Source: a virus
Length of the DNA: 64,000 nt
Reading direction: 5' to 3' (one strand)
IMG/VR virus record: IMGVR_UViG_3300036715_002842
Coordinates: 1-64,000 of that record
The notes below the pieces were generated by a model. The model had not been told where the DNA came from. It saw only the letters and a program-made list of their open reading frames with translations, and did not search any database. A program made the position numbers and the translations under genes. Shown one piece after another: positions 26,429 through 34,305 of the stretch (positions are counted from its first letter, which is position 1; every line of letters begins with the position of its first letter).

Positions 26429-29400
26429 TTAGATTGTGATTGCGGTTACTGCTACCTTGAAGACTGAAGAGTTGGCGGAAGTTGGTGTCACCAGAAGCTT
26501 CATGTTGGTTCCATCTGCCACCACGGAGAAGGCACCTACCTGACCGCCGATCTGGACGGATCCGAACTCGGTGTAGTCTGCTGAGGTGCTTCCATTGTGA
26601 ACTGCAAGAATCTTCGTGGTCTGGTACTTGCCACCGGTTGCATCCACCGCCTGGATCTGGAATTCTGCAGATCTGAATGTTGCCTGTGGAATGCTTGCGA
26701 TCTGCTGACCGGCGGTTGTAGCCGTGGAGGTCAGGGTATAGGTATCGATGTTGGCGAAGTCCACGTTCAAGGTGGTCAGGGTACCAACAGAGGTGATGGC
26801 TGGCTGAGCTGCTGTAGTGACGGTTCCAGCGGTTGTTGCTGTGGAAGCATTACCACTCAGGACACCAGTGAAGGTGGTAGCTGTTACACTTGTCAGACCG
26901 GCAAGAGTGGTAGTTGTAGCACCCAAGGCAACCGCGGTAGAACCAATCGTCACCGAGGAGTTAGATAGTGCACCGTTTGGAATGCTGGTGAAGTTGGTAC
27001 CGGTCAGAGTGGGGGCGGTTCCTGGAGCAACATAATCTGCTGCTGTTGCGGCAGAGATGGCAGTTCCATTACCCTTGAGCAGACCCGAGATCGAAGTGGA
27101 GAGGGTAATGACTGGCGAGGAGGTTGCAGAGGCTACCGAACCTGCAAAGCCGTTCGCAGTTGCCACGGACAGGGTAGTGACGGTTCCGGGTGCTGCTGTA
27201 ACCTGTGCCTGCAGTTTACCGAAAGCAGTCAGAATCGAATCTGTTGCTGCTACCGCTGTTGCAGTTCCCAAGGTGTAGTTTGTTAGAACCTTACCAGTGA
27301 CTGTTGTAGCGGCCAGGGTTGTGGCGTTCCCGACCGAGGTAACATCTCCAGTCAGGTTGGCGTTGGTCACTACAGTTGTAGCGTTTCCAACTGAGGTCAC
27401 CATGCCAGTCAGGTTGGCGTTAGTCGTAACTGTTGCGGCATTGCCATCGATGCTGGTGATACCAGTAAGAGCAATCGAACCAGAAACCCGATTGATTGCA
27501 ATCTGCGTGGTACCTAGATAGAAGGTTTGACCTACCGCGGCCTTCGCAGCAAGATCCGTCACGAGGTTCGAAACACCAGATTCTGGAATGCCGGTGAAGT
27601 TGGTACCGGTCAGAGTAGGTGCTGTGGAGTAGGATGGGGTTGCGCCACCTACAAGGACCCCGGATCCAGTTGCCAGCATGGTTGTGGCACCAGAACCAGT
27701 CTGGTAAGGAATGGATCCTGCAGCGCCACCAGTGATGTTGGTTGCAGTTGTAGCCGTTGTTGCATTGCCAGTCAGGGCACCCACGAAGGTGGTGGAGGTT
27801 ACACTTGTCAGACCTGCAAGGGTGGTAGAAGTTGCACCCAAAGCAATCGCGGTGGAACCCACGGTCACAGAGGAGTTGGTCAGTGCCCCATTGGGAATGT
27901 TCGTTAAGCTAGCGCCGGAACCGCTGAAGGCCAAAGCTACCAGTGTGCCAGTTGCAGGGTAGAAGTACAATCTCGAAGCCGATACTTTAGGAGCAAGGTT
28001 ACCAGTAGAACCATCCACCATAACAAGGCTGAAGGCTGTTGCCGTGGTCGTATCGTTCGTAACACCCACGTTCGTAGCGTTTGTGGCACTCGCAGCGGAT
28101 CCGGTGATGCTGATTCCCCAGTTACCGGATGCACCAGTACCGGTTGTTGTGGGCGCTCCGATGTCACTAGGAACGTAGGCCAAGAGGGTCTTGATCTGGG
28201 CAACGGTCAGATCCGCTGCGTTAGCAGTCAGACCAGTGTTATTACCCTTGAGAGTATTTGCTGCCATCTGAGCGGACATGGCATTCGTGACCACGTTCGT
28301 TGAGGTAGTGTAGACTCCATTGGTGACCGTTGCTGCGTTACCCGTTGTGCTCTGGTTCAGGATCGGGAAGTCAGCTGCGACTGCAATTGTAAGAGCGCCA
28401 GTCGTGGTAGTGCTCTTTAGGATACCAGTTCCCAGGGCCGAGGTGCCTGCGGAGTAGTCAACCCCAGCAGTTGCGGCAACCAAGGCAGAACCACTACCCT
28501 TGAGCATTCCAGAGATGGAAGTTGTAAGGGTAATCGCTGGAGTGGTACCCGCGTTGGCAACGGAGCCGCCGAACCCATTCGCGGAAACAACGGATAGGGT
28601 GGTGACAGTTCCATTCGTTGTGGAATATGTTGTGGTATCCAATGCCCAGGTATCTGCCGCGGTTTTCTTCAGGAAGCCGGAGGTTCCTGCGAGGTTCGCG
28701 ATGGCGGTGAGGTCTCCATCCAGTGCCTGGTAGCTACCACTTACCTGTTTGTTGTTCAGCTGGGCTTGAACGTTCTGGAACGCAGTGAGTACTGAATCCG
28801 TTGCTGCGATGGGGGTATTAGCACCTGCTACCAATCCGGTAAGAGTTGCTCCACGCACGCTGGTGTTGAAGTCTGTCCAAGCCTTCAAGCCATTCCAGTA
28901 CTGAGCAGAAGTGCCACCGGTAATCGTAGGCTCCTTCGCAGTCAGGTCAGAAACCATTGCGAAGGTGCCACTTGCATCCGGGAGGGTGAACTGTCTTGCG
29001 GCGGTTGCGGTAGAGATTACTTCAGAGCTGAAGGCGGTTGCGCTGGGCGTCAGGAGGATGGTGCCGAGCTTCCCTGGAGCAAGGAAACTCCAGGAAGACC
29101 GGGTATTCCCGATCTTGGCGTACCCAGTGATGGATCCACCCTCTTCGATCTCAATACCAGCAGAGTCCCCCGAAGCTGCCGCACCACCTTTGTTGAGCGT
29201 GATGAGCTTATCGGTCACGGTCATATTTGTTACGTTGTTGTAAACCAGGGTACCGGAGATGTTAACTGTGTCGCCAGCGCCACCAATATTAATGGTGGTG
29301 ACTCCTGCTCCGGTTCCAATGTTCACTGTCTGCGTGGTTGCTGCCGTACCGAGATTTACGATCGAGGCCCAGTTGGTGCCTAGATCTAGGGTTCCAGTGT

Positions 29401-31453
29401 TTACGTAAGCGTCCAGGGCGCCAGTGTGAACGATACCAGAGAAATAAGGGCTATCTGTAGGCGCCTTCGCATTGAAAGTCGTCCAATCTGCTGAGAGAAG
29501 GTAACCGGCAACAAGTTCTGTTGCCGCGGGCATCGAAATGACTGGGGTATTGCCACCTGTCGATTGTACTGGGGATGTAGCTGTGACGGATGTAACTGTG
29601 CCACCGGAGTTTGGTGGGGTTGCGAACGTACCATCTGCGCGGAGGAAGTCTGTGGTGTTGGAAACAACCCCAGGTACCAAGCCCTTTGAAGTTCCAAAGA
29701 CCGGCAACAGTGCTGCAACCTGAGCGGCAGAAAGTGCTTCAACGTTCCCAGTTCCCGCAGTAGTTCTTGCGAGGAAGGTTCCAGATGCTATCTGTGCGAG
29801 GTTGCTGAGAATAACTTTGTTGGTTCCGATGGTTGTTGCATTACCGACCGAGGTAACATCCCCGGTCAGATTGGCGTTGGTCACCACCGTCGTAGCGTTT
29901 CCAACCGAGGTAACATCCCCGGTCAGATTGGCGTTGGTCACCACCGTCGTAGCGTTTCCAACCGAGGTCACCATGCCAGTCAGGTTTGCGTTGGTCACTA
30001 CGGTTGCTGCGAACGTACCAGTTCCAGAACCGGTAACTCCACCTGTCAGCGTGATGGTCTGATCACCAGTGTTCGTTCCAGATACGGATCCACTTGCAGG
30101 AACTGTCAGCGTTGCAGAAGCAGTACCACCACCGATGGAGAAGCCATTCGCGAGGGAATTGAAAGCCAGTCCATTGATTGAAGCAGCTATTGCATTGCCC
30201 AGGTTTGGTGTAACAAGTACCGGAGAATTAAGATTCGCCTTCAGATTTAGTGCTGTCTGGGTGGCAGTTGAAATTGGCTTGTTCAGGTCCGAGGTGTCAT
30301 CCACATTCCCCAGACCCACGCTAGCAGCAGTAATCGTTGGAGTGCTGATAACTCCACTTGCATCGATTGAAATGTTTGTTCCCTGCTTTACCCCACCCAG
30401 AACTGTTGCAGAAGCAACTGGCAGGGTATAGTTATTTGCACCCGCTGCGATACCATCCAGCTTCGCAGCGTAGGTGGAAGTCATATAGCCATTGACCGAA
30501 GCGGTTGCCGCGGCCATGGAAATGACTGGAGCCGAACCGCCGCTTGAATCTACCGGCGCGGTTGCTGTCACACCAGTTACGTAGACCGTTGTGTCTAAGG
30601 ACCATGTATCGACGGCAGTCTTTTTCAAAAGACCGGAAGTACCTGCTAGAGCTGCAATCGAAGTGAGATCCGCATCTAGCGGTTGTGCGTCCGTGATTCC
30701 GTAACCGGACAGGGAAGTTGGATTGGTTCCTGCTGTTACTCTTCCCTTTGTATCAACAGTTACGGACTTGTAGGTTCCGGCGGTTACTACGTTTGGAAGC
30801 GAGAGAGTGATTGCAGTTGTACCTGATCCAGTAACGTCTCCTGTTACAGTGATAGTCTGATTACCTGTGATGTAGCCACTGGGGTTGGTGCTATTGTAAG
30901 GAGTGAAGCCCAGTGCGTTAGTGACATCAGTTGACAGAAGGGTCACAGCACCGGAACGGGTATTGAAGGAATCTACTTTGGAACCTACGATCGATGCTGC
31001 TGGGGTATTGACCCACGCCAGACCAGTCCACTGAAGCACATCTGTATTGCCCTTAGTACCCACATTCACATTCGAAAGGTTCTCAAGGATGTGGGTGTGG
31101 GTGAGTGCCGCTGCGTCTGTGATTCCATACCCTGCGAGTGTAGTGGGATTGGTTCCACCGGTTACCCGACCTTTACTATCCACAGTTACAGACTTATACG
31201 TACCAGCGGTTACCCCAGATGCTGAAAGGGTAAGAGCCACGCTGGAGGATCCAGAACCCGTAACATCCCCAGTGTAGGTGAGAACTGGAATCCCACCGAT
31301 AACAGCGACGGCACTTCCAGATCCATTCTTGTAATAAAGGTCCCCACCAGGTCCAAAGGAAAAGAGAGACTCATTTGGATAGCTGGACAGATCTGGAAAT
31401 TTAGGGCCGAGTTGGAGGTACTTGGGTCCACGTAGTGGGGCAACGAGTTTCAT
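26429..31453 (-). CDS. Very long tail-fibre-type repeat protein, 1674 aa
   Basis: The start MKLVAPLRGPKYLQLGPKFPDL could be the attachment end. Beyond it come many fibre repeats: GYGITDA, LTGDVTSVGNATTVVT (19-residue units), SSVTVGSTAIALGATTTTLAGLTSVTS, and LKKTAADTWALDTT. The C-terminus (QIQAVDATGGKYQTTKILAVHNG...) resembles a trimeric fibre tip. It is the first gene of the fibre operon, and its SD lies in a hairpin (31454-31495). Confidence 0.85.
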   Translation of the reverse strand: MKLVAPLRGPKYLQLGPKFPDLSSYPNESLFSFGPGGDLYYKNGSGSAVAVIGGIPVLTYTGDVTGSGSSSVALTLSASGVTAGTYKSVTVDSKGRVTGGTNPTTLAGYGITDAAALTHTHILENLSNVNVGTKGNTDVLQWTGLAWVNTPAASIVGSKVDSFNTRSGAVTLLSTDVTNALGFTPYNSTNPSGYITGNQTITVTGDVTGSGTTAITLSLPNVVTAGTYKSVTVDTKGRVTAGTNPTSLSGYGITDAQPLDADLTSIAALAGTSGLLKKTAVDTWSLDTTVYVTGVTATAPVDSSGGSAPVISMAAATASVNGYMTSTYAAKLDGIAAGANNYTLPVASATVLGGVKQGTNISIDASGVISTPTITAASVGLGNVDDTSDLNKPISTATQTALNLKANLNSPVLVTPNLGNAIAASINGLAFNSLANGFSIGGGTASATLTVPASGSVSGTNTGDQTITLTGGVTGSGTGTFAATVVTNANLTGMVTSVGNATTVVTNANLTGDVTSVGNATTVVTNANLTGDVTSVGNATTIGTNKVILSNLAQIASGTFLARTTAGTGNVEALSAAQVAALLPVFGTSKGLVPGVVSNTTDFLRADGTFATPPNSGGTVTSVTATSPVQSTGGNTPVISMPAATELVAGYLLSADWTTFNAKAPTDSPYFSGIVHTGALDAYVNTGTLDLGTNWASIVNLGTAATTQTVNIGTGAGVTTINIGGAGDTVNISGTLVYNNVTNMTVTDKLITLNKGGAAASGDSAGIEIEEGGSITGYAKIGNTRSSWSFLAPGKLGTILLTPSATAFSSEVISTATAARQFTLPDASGTFAMVSDLTAKEPTITGGTSAQYWNGLKAWTDFNTSVRGATLTGLVAGANTPIAATDSVLTAFQNVQAQLNNKQVSGSYQALDGDLTAIANLAGTSGFLKKTAADTWALDTTTYSTTNGTVTTLSVVSANGFGGSVANAGTTPAITLTTSISGMLKGSGSALVAATAGVDYSAGTSALGTGILKSTTTTGALTIAVAADFPILNQSTTGNAATVTNGVYTTSTNVVTNAMSAQMAANTLKGNNTGLTANAADLTVAQIKTLLAYVPSDIGAPTTTGTGASGNWGISITGSAASATNATNVGVTNDTTTATAFSLVMVDGSTGNLAPKVSASRLYFYPATGTLVALAFSGSGASLTNIPNGALTNSSVTVGSTAIALGATSTTLAGLTSVTSTTFVGALTGNATTATTATNITGGAAGSIPYQTGSGATTMLATGSGVLVGGATPSYSTAPTLTGTNFTGIPESGVSNLVTDLAAKAAVGQTFYLGTTQIAINRVSGSIALTGITSIDGNAATVTTNANLTGMVTSVGNATTVVTNANLTGDVTSVGNATTLAATTVTGKVLTNYTLGTATAVAATDSILTAFGKLQAQVTAAPGTVTTLSVATANGFAGSVASATSSPVITLSTSISGLLKGNGTAISAATAADYVAPGTAPTLTGTNFTSIPNGALSNSSVTIGSTAVALGATTTTLAGLTSVTATTFTGVLSGNASTATTAGTVTTAAQPAITSVGTLTTLNVDFANIDTYTLTSTATTAGQQIASIPQATFRSAEFQIQAVDATGGKYQTTKILAVHNGSTSADYTEFGSVQIGGQVGAFSVVADGTNMKLLVTPTSANSSVFKVAVTAITI
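29851..29996 (-). repeat. 57-bp tandem repeat inside the fibre gene
   Basis: AGGTAACATCCCCGGTCAGA recurs at 29851 and 29908, with a diverged third copy at 29965. The 57-bp period equals 19 residues (NANLTGDVTSVGNATTVVT). A related pair occurs at about 27310-27430. It is coding, not a CRISPR. Confidence 0.85.
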
Positions 31454-31495
31454 GTAGAACTCCCCTTTGGTTTAATTCTACAGGAGAAGTTCTAC
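31454..31495 (-). promoter_or_regulatory. SD-sequestering hairpin of the fibre operon
   Basis: On the minus strand GTAGAACTTCTC pairs with GGGGAGTTCTAC (12 bp with two G-U), the latter holding the SD and ending directly before ATG 31453. The loop contains TAGAATTAAA, a -10-like box. Read-through RNA would hide the SD. Confidence 0.55.
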
Positions 31496-31520
31496 GTTGA
31501 TTCTTTTACCGATTAACATG

Positions 31521-31544
31521 AAAAAAGGGGTCCCGAAGGACCCC
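31521..31544 (-). terminator. Rho-independent terminator of the tRNA array
   Basis: Stem GGGGTCC/GGACCCC with a UUCG loop on the minus strand, then TTTTTT. It ends the tRNA-cluster transcript before the fibre operon. Confidence 0.85.
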
Positions 31545-31630
31545 TTGATCGACTGATCTTCCCCACCATGCCAGAACTGAATCTGGTCATATCGATTAGG
31601 GTGGTTTCTGTCACTGCCAGCGACAGTTAC

Positions 31631-31768
31631 TTACTTGCTACGGTGCGCCTTCACGCGGTTGGGGCTCTTGTAAGCGCCAGTACGAGTCCGGAGATTACGG
31701 TCCTTCACGCGAAGGTTGTTGCGGTTGATACGGTCGAAACGTTCGACCTTGAGTCTGGCCTTGGCCAT
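31631..31768 (-). CDS. Very basic 45-aa protein
   Basis: ATG 31768 follows AGGAGG at 5 nt. The product has about 17 Arg/Lys and few acidic residues (MAKARLKVERFDRINRNN...KSPNRVKAHRSK), like a small ribosomal or nucleic-acid-binding protein. Codons are GC-rich, as in highly expressed genes. It is the last gene of the tRNA-array transcript, just before the terminator. Function unknown; RNA or DNA binding is likely. Confidence 0.75.
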   Translation of the reverse strand: MAKARLKVERFDRINRNNLRVKDRNLRTRTGAYKSPNRVKAHRSK

Positions 31769-31790
31769 GTGAACCTCCTAGATAGCATCA

Positions 31791-31838
31791 CTAGCTATCT
31801 GAATGGCTCACCCCTCCGCTGCTGTAGTTGTAGTGCAT
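31791..31838 (-). CDS. Possible 15-codon peptide ending in TAG
   Basis: AGGAGAATGATATG couples it to the stop of gene 31840. The peptide is MHYNYSSGGVSHSDS. It ends next to a GATAGC/GCTATC inverted repeat before the basic-protein gene, so it may be a leader. Weak support. Confidence 0.25.
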   Translation of the reverse strand: MHYNYSSGGVSHSDS

Positions 31839-31839
31839 A

Positions 31840-32028
31840 TCATTCTCCTAAGAGTTGTTTCCGTCTGGCAAACGCACGTTCAAGTGCTGGTGCCATCGGT
31901 GGTGGGTTCTGGAGTGCTTCAGCGAAGCACATCTGATCTTGTGCAGTCATGTGGATCGTTTCAACAGTTTCAGAGAAACCTTTGAGCGGATCGTTTGGAA
32001 CGGGTATGTAGTTTACCTCGTTTGTCAT
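31840..32028 (-). CDS. DUF1778/TacA antitoxin C-terminus-like protein, 62 aa
   Basis: ATG 32028 follows GAGG. The C-terminal half, TAQDQMCFAEALQNPPPMAPALERAF, resembles the toxin-binding end of DUF1778 (TacA-type) antitoxins. The ribbon-helix-helix N-terminus is missing. A phage protein that mimics only the toxin-neutralising part of a host antitoxin would fit, but this is inference. It lies between tRNA-Met and the basic-protein gene. Confidence 0.55.
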   Translation of the reverse strand: MTNEVNYIPVPNDPLKGFSETVETIHMTAQDQMCFAEALQNPPPMAPALERAFARRKQLLGE

Positions 32029-32051
32029 AGCATTTACCTCGGTTCTGGAAA

Positions 32052-32126
32052 TGGTGCCCCCGGTGGGGTTCGAACCCACGACCTGAAGATTATGAGCCAT
32101 CTGCTCTGCCGCTGAGCTACAGGGGT
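32052..32126 (-). tRNA. tRNA-Met(CAT)
   Basis: Full cloverleaf with CCA encoded and loop CTCATAA. Pairs 2-7/66-71 are good, while 1-72 is A-C, unpaired as in initiators. The three G-C pairs of initiator anticodon stems are absent and 29-41 is T-T, so elongator Met, initiator or Ile2 (lysidine) are all possible. Confidence 0.85.
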
Positions 32127-32168
32127 ATTGGTATATTGGTTTGACTTGAGGAAAGATGGATTTCGGAA

Positions 32169-32252
32169 TGGTACCCCTTCTCGGACTCGAACCGAGACGC
32201 TCGAAAGCATAGGACCTAAACCTATTGACTGGACCAATTCGTCTAAAGGGGC
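32169..32252 (-). tRNA. tRNA-Leu(TAG)
   Basis: Acceptor GCCCCTT/AAGGGGT, perfect anticodon stem ATAGG/CCTAT, loop TTTAGGT, long class II variable arm, CCA encoded. Confidence 0.92.
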
Positions 32253-32355
32253 ATTTGATCTTCTGTCCTTACTATTGTGGAACCCGCAACCGGGTTTGAA
32301 CCTTACCACACGCGGATATCAGTTCCGCCACGCTCGCATTGGTTGATGAATTAGG

Positions 32356-32460
32356 CGGATTCACCACTGGTCGGTTTTCCCTCCCCATTAAGACCAGTGC
32401 GCACCAGCCTTAACTACGGTCGACCTTTACGGTTCTCTGGGGCTAAGCCACTTGAATCCG
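32356..32460 (-). ncRNA. Structured 105-nt RNA of unknown function in the tRNA array
   Basis: An 8-bp closing stem CGGATTCA/TGAATCCG (32453-32460 with 32356-32363) encloses a perfect 8-bp hairpin CACTGGTC/GACCAGTG (32392-32399 with 32365-32372) and smaller helices GGC-TTA-GCC and ACC-GTAAA-GGT. It is not a tRNA. It shares GTGCGCACYGGTC with the RNA region near 33220. The array transcript and tRNA processing would release it. Confidence 0.5.
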
Positions 32461-32515
32461 ATAGGTGGTACCCGTTCTCGGAAATGACTTAACGATACGA
32501 AGAGCCGTCAAGAAT

Positions 32516-32591
32516 TGGAGCCCACAACCGGGTTCGAACCGATGACCTCCTGATTACAAAGCAGGTGCTCTACCAACTGAGCTATGCAGGC
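32516..32591 (-). tRNA. tRNA-Thr(TGT)
   Basis: Acceptor GCCTGCA/TGTGGGC, loop TTTGTAA, T arm ATCGG-TTCGAAC-CCGGT, CCA encoded. Pair 31-39 is C-T. Confidence 0.9.
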
Positions 32592-32610
32592 AAAGGTGTC
32601 GGACTGAAAC

Positions 32611-33048
32611 TTGAAGGGCCATCCGACTGCCACTCAAAGGTGGGTGCATATATCGCTAGGCCGAAGGTATTTTGGATGCGGTAGATCTAAGAGATCCGAA
32701 GTCCTTGACAGTTTTGGAAAGAAGGTTCTTCTTGACTCGACTTACGAATTGGAGGTTTCGGAACTTTTGAATCAGCTTGGAATTCGTTGGATTAGACCCA
32801 AACCATTGAGTTGGTATTTGGAGGGCAAGCAGCACCTATACCACCCAGATTTCTTTTTAACGGATTTCAATCTCTATCTGGATCCGAAGAACGACTATCT
32901 AGCTCGAATTGATGTAGGGAAAATTTCCCTAGTAAGTTGGCAGAACGCAGTTGTAATTCGAATTCTAACCAAGAAGCAAATTACACTTGAGTATCTGAAA
33001 GGATTGGTAGCCCCGGAGAATTTTGAAATCTCGACCTACCGCGTGTAA
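32611..33048 (+). CDS. Homing endonuclease-like protein (PD-(D/E)XK type), possibly truncated
   Basis: The 145 residues include YFGCGRSKRSEVLDSFGKKV, STYELEVSELLNQLGI and YHPDFFLTDFNLYLDPKNDY, a pattern of phage free-standing nucleases with a restriction-endonuclease-like core (D...DPKNxY). Only a TTG start is available (32611), so the N-terminus may be lost. It lies on the opposite strand to the tRNAs, and its last 44 nt are antisense to tRNA-Val. That placement is typical of a homing gene inserted beside a tRNA. Confidence 0.6.
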   Translation: MKGHPTATQRWVHISLGRRYFGCGRSKRSEVLDSFGKKVLLDSTYELEVSELLNQLGIRWIRPKPLSWYLEGKQHLYHPDFFLTDFNLYLDPKNDYLARIDVGKISLVSWQNAVVIRILTKKQITLEYLKGLVAPENFEISTYRV

Positions 33049-33079
33049 GGCGATTGCTCTACCTCTGAGCTACAGGGCT
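33005..33079 (-). tRNA. tRNA-Val(TAC)
   Basis: Acceptor AGCCCTG/CGGGGCT, stem ATCGC/GCGGT, loop CTTACAC, CCA encoded. The 53-61 pair is T-T instead of G-C. Its 3' half overlaps the antisense endonuclease gene. Confidence 0.88.
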
Positions 33080-33235
33080 AAGGTCGGGGATTCTTCAGCG
33101 GCGCCACCTAGGAGATCCCCTACAATTGCCGCCTGCTGGGGACTAGCATTGCTGCCCCACCCTCACCACCAGGTCTACCGAGTTAGGGCCTGATCCTGGA
33201 TTAAGATCCGGCCCCCTTGACCGGTGCGCACAACT

Positions 33236-33379
33236 GATCTTGTTCGGGGAACTGGAGTCCCGGCCGGATGACAACTCCAACTCCCCTTCAACCACCGCCC
33301 TCGAGGGGTAACAGTGAACCGAAGTCCACAGTGGTCGATCTAGTTCGGGGACCCACCACCCGCGTGGTTGCAGGTCCCC
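33236..33379 (-). ncRNA. Two hairpin modules with a shared CGAAC(A/T)AGATC tail
   Basis: 33080-33472 has no clear gene. On the minus strand it holds hairpin 1, GGGGACC/GGTCCCC with an inner ACCAC/GTGGT stem (33347-33379), and hairpin 2, a 13-bp stem GGGGAGTTGGAGT/ACTCCAGTTCCCC with two G-U pairs (33246-33286). Each is followed directly by CGAAC(T or A)AGATC. The repeated layout suggests duplicated structured RNAs. Function unknown. Confidence 0.45.
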
Positions 33380-33472
33380 TTCGGACGCCTGACGGCCAGT
33401 CCGATCTTTAAGATATTCGGGAGTTCACGCCTCACTCCCTAGCGTCCAAGACTTTGCGGCGAAGTGACAATC

Positions 33473-33652
33473 CTAAGATCGTCTCCGAAGTTGCAGAGCA
33501 TCTTCGTGTAGCGCGTGGATCCTTTTGTAACTTTGACAGTTTCCAACAACCTTTAGAGGGAAGTCTTTCACTATCCTGGAGATTGCGGGAGTAGGTGCTG
33601 TGTCGGGCACCACGACCTTCAGAAGCAAGAAGAGGCTTGAATGACCGTCCAA
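33473..33652 (-). CDS. Possible 59-aa protein between RNA genes
   Basis: TTG 33652 follows GGTGGAGAG. The sequence (MDGHSSLFLLLKVVVPDTAPTPAISRIV...) looks alternately beta and alpha, and it ends in a basic LQLRRRS. There is no ATG and no family match, so it may be a chance frame. It fills the gap between the hairpin modules and tRNA-Ala. Confidence 0.25.
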   Translation of the reverse strand: MDGHSSLFLLLKVVVPDTAPTPAISRIVKDFPLKVVGNCQSYKRIHALHEDALQLRRRS

Positions 33653-33735
33653 GTATCTCTCCACCCTCACACGCGGTAGGCGTGGGGCTCGTCCTTCTGT
33701 TCCAGACCGGTTTCTGGCTGTGTACCGGTAAATGC

Positions 33736-33810
33736 TGGTGGACCTGGAGGGAATTGAACCCCCGACATCTGCCTTGCAAAGGCAGCGTTCTCCCGCTGAA
33801 CTACAGGCCC
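33736..33810 (-). tRNA. tRNA-Ala(TGC)
   Basis: Acceptor GGGCCTG/CAGGTCC with the G3-U70 Ala identity pair, perfect stem CTGCC/GGCAG, loop TTTGCAA, CCA encoded. Confidence 0.94.
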
Positions 33811-33846
33811 GTGCTGTCAAACAACTTAATCTTTAACCTACTTTGT

Positions 33847-33921
33847 TGGTACTCCCAGTTGGAATCGAACCAACGTCTAGAGCTTAGAAGGCTCTTGCTA
33901 AATCCCCTCAGCTATGGGAGC
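33847..33921 (-). tRNA. tRNA-Arg(TCT)
   Basis: Acceptor GCTCCCA/TGGGAGT, perfect stem AGAGC/GCTCT, loop CTTCTAA, T arm GTTGG-TTCGATT-CCAAC, CCA encoded. Confidence 0.94.
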
Positions 33922-33924
33922 GAA

Positions 33925-34007
33925 TGGAGGCCCGGTGGAGAGTCGAACTCCTAACCTTTCGGACGAGGGTTGCAATCTCGCGCCAGTCCACACCAGCTTC
34001 CCGAGCC
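33925..34007 (-). tRNA. tRNA-Cys(GCA) with enlarged variable arm
   Basis: Acceptor GGCTCGG/CCGGGCC, loop TTGCAAC, discriminator U73 as in Cys tRNAs, CCA encoded. The variable region is about 11 nt with a CC-GAAA-GG mini-hairpin, unusual for a class I tRNA. The D arm is irregular and 31-39 is A-C. Confidence 0.75.
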
Positions 34008-34025
34008 TAGGTCTTGCATCTTGAA

Positions 34026-34102
34026 TGGTAGCCCAGGTGGGAGTCGAACCCACAGAACCCAGATTTTGAATCTGGTACCTATACCAATTCGGTTACTGAG
34101 CC
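34026..34102 (-). tRNA. tRNA with anticodon CAA on a class I body
   Basis: Acceptor GGCTCAG/CTGGGCT, perfect stem CCAGA/TCTGG, loop TTCAAAA (CAA would read UUG, Leu), CCA encoded. The variable loop is only 5 nt (GTTCT), whereas Leu tRNAs are class II. The identity is therefore unclear. Confidence 0.82.
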
Positions 34103-34297
34103 ATTGAGTACGTGGCGGACCCTTTCATAGTTTCCACCCTTTGGAGTCAATCCAACTTGTAGTAGGATTTGACGAATGTTTTTGCAAGTTTTAGACGCTT
34201 CTGAAATTTGCTCATCTGTTACTTTTGTCTTGCAGTTGATGTTTCTTCCTCGGTACGTTTCAGTTTGGCTATGACAGTTTGGACATAGAAGAGAATT
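34079..34297 (-). pseudogene. HNH endonuclease C-terminal remnant
   Basis: A minus-strand frame opens after TAA 34298-34300 with NSLLCPNCHSQTETYRGRN, the end of an HNH motif. It continues KVTDEQISEASKTCKNIRQIL and runs into the 3'-adjacent tRNA, stopping at TAG 34079-34081. It has no start codon, so it is a decayed homing gene wedged between two tRNAs, next to the group I intron tRNA. Confidence 0.7.
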
Positions 34298-34305
34298 TTA
34301 AGGAT

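Noticed and set aside
27300-30010. Regular direct repeats suggesting a CRISPR array
   Set aside because: They are in-frame 57-bp units encoding fibre repeats with no unique spacers.
32275-32345. tRNA-like segment on the minus strand (GCGAGCGTGGCGGAACTG..., later TTCAAAC)
   Set aside because: It resembles a Leu tRNA 5' end but has no anticodon arm or pairing acceptor and T stems. Probably a decayed tRNA; not called.
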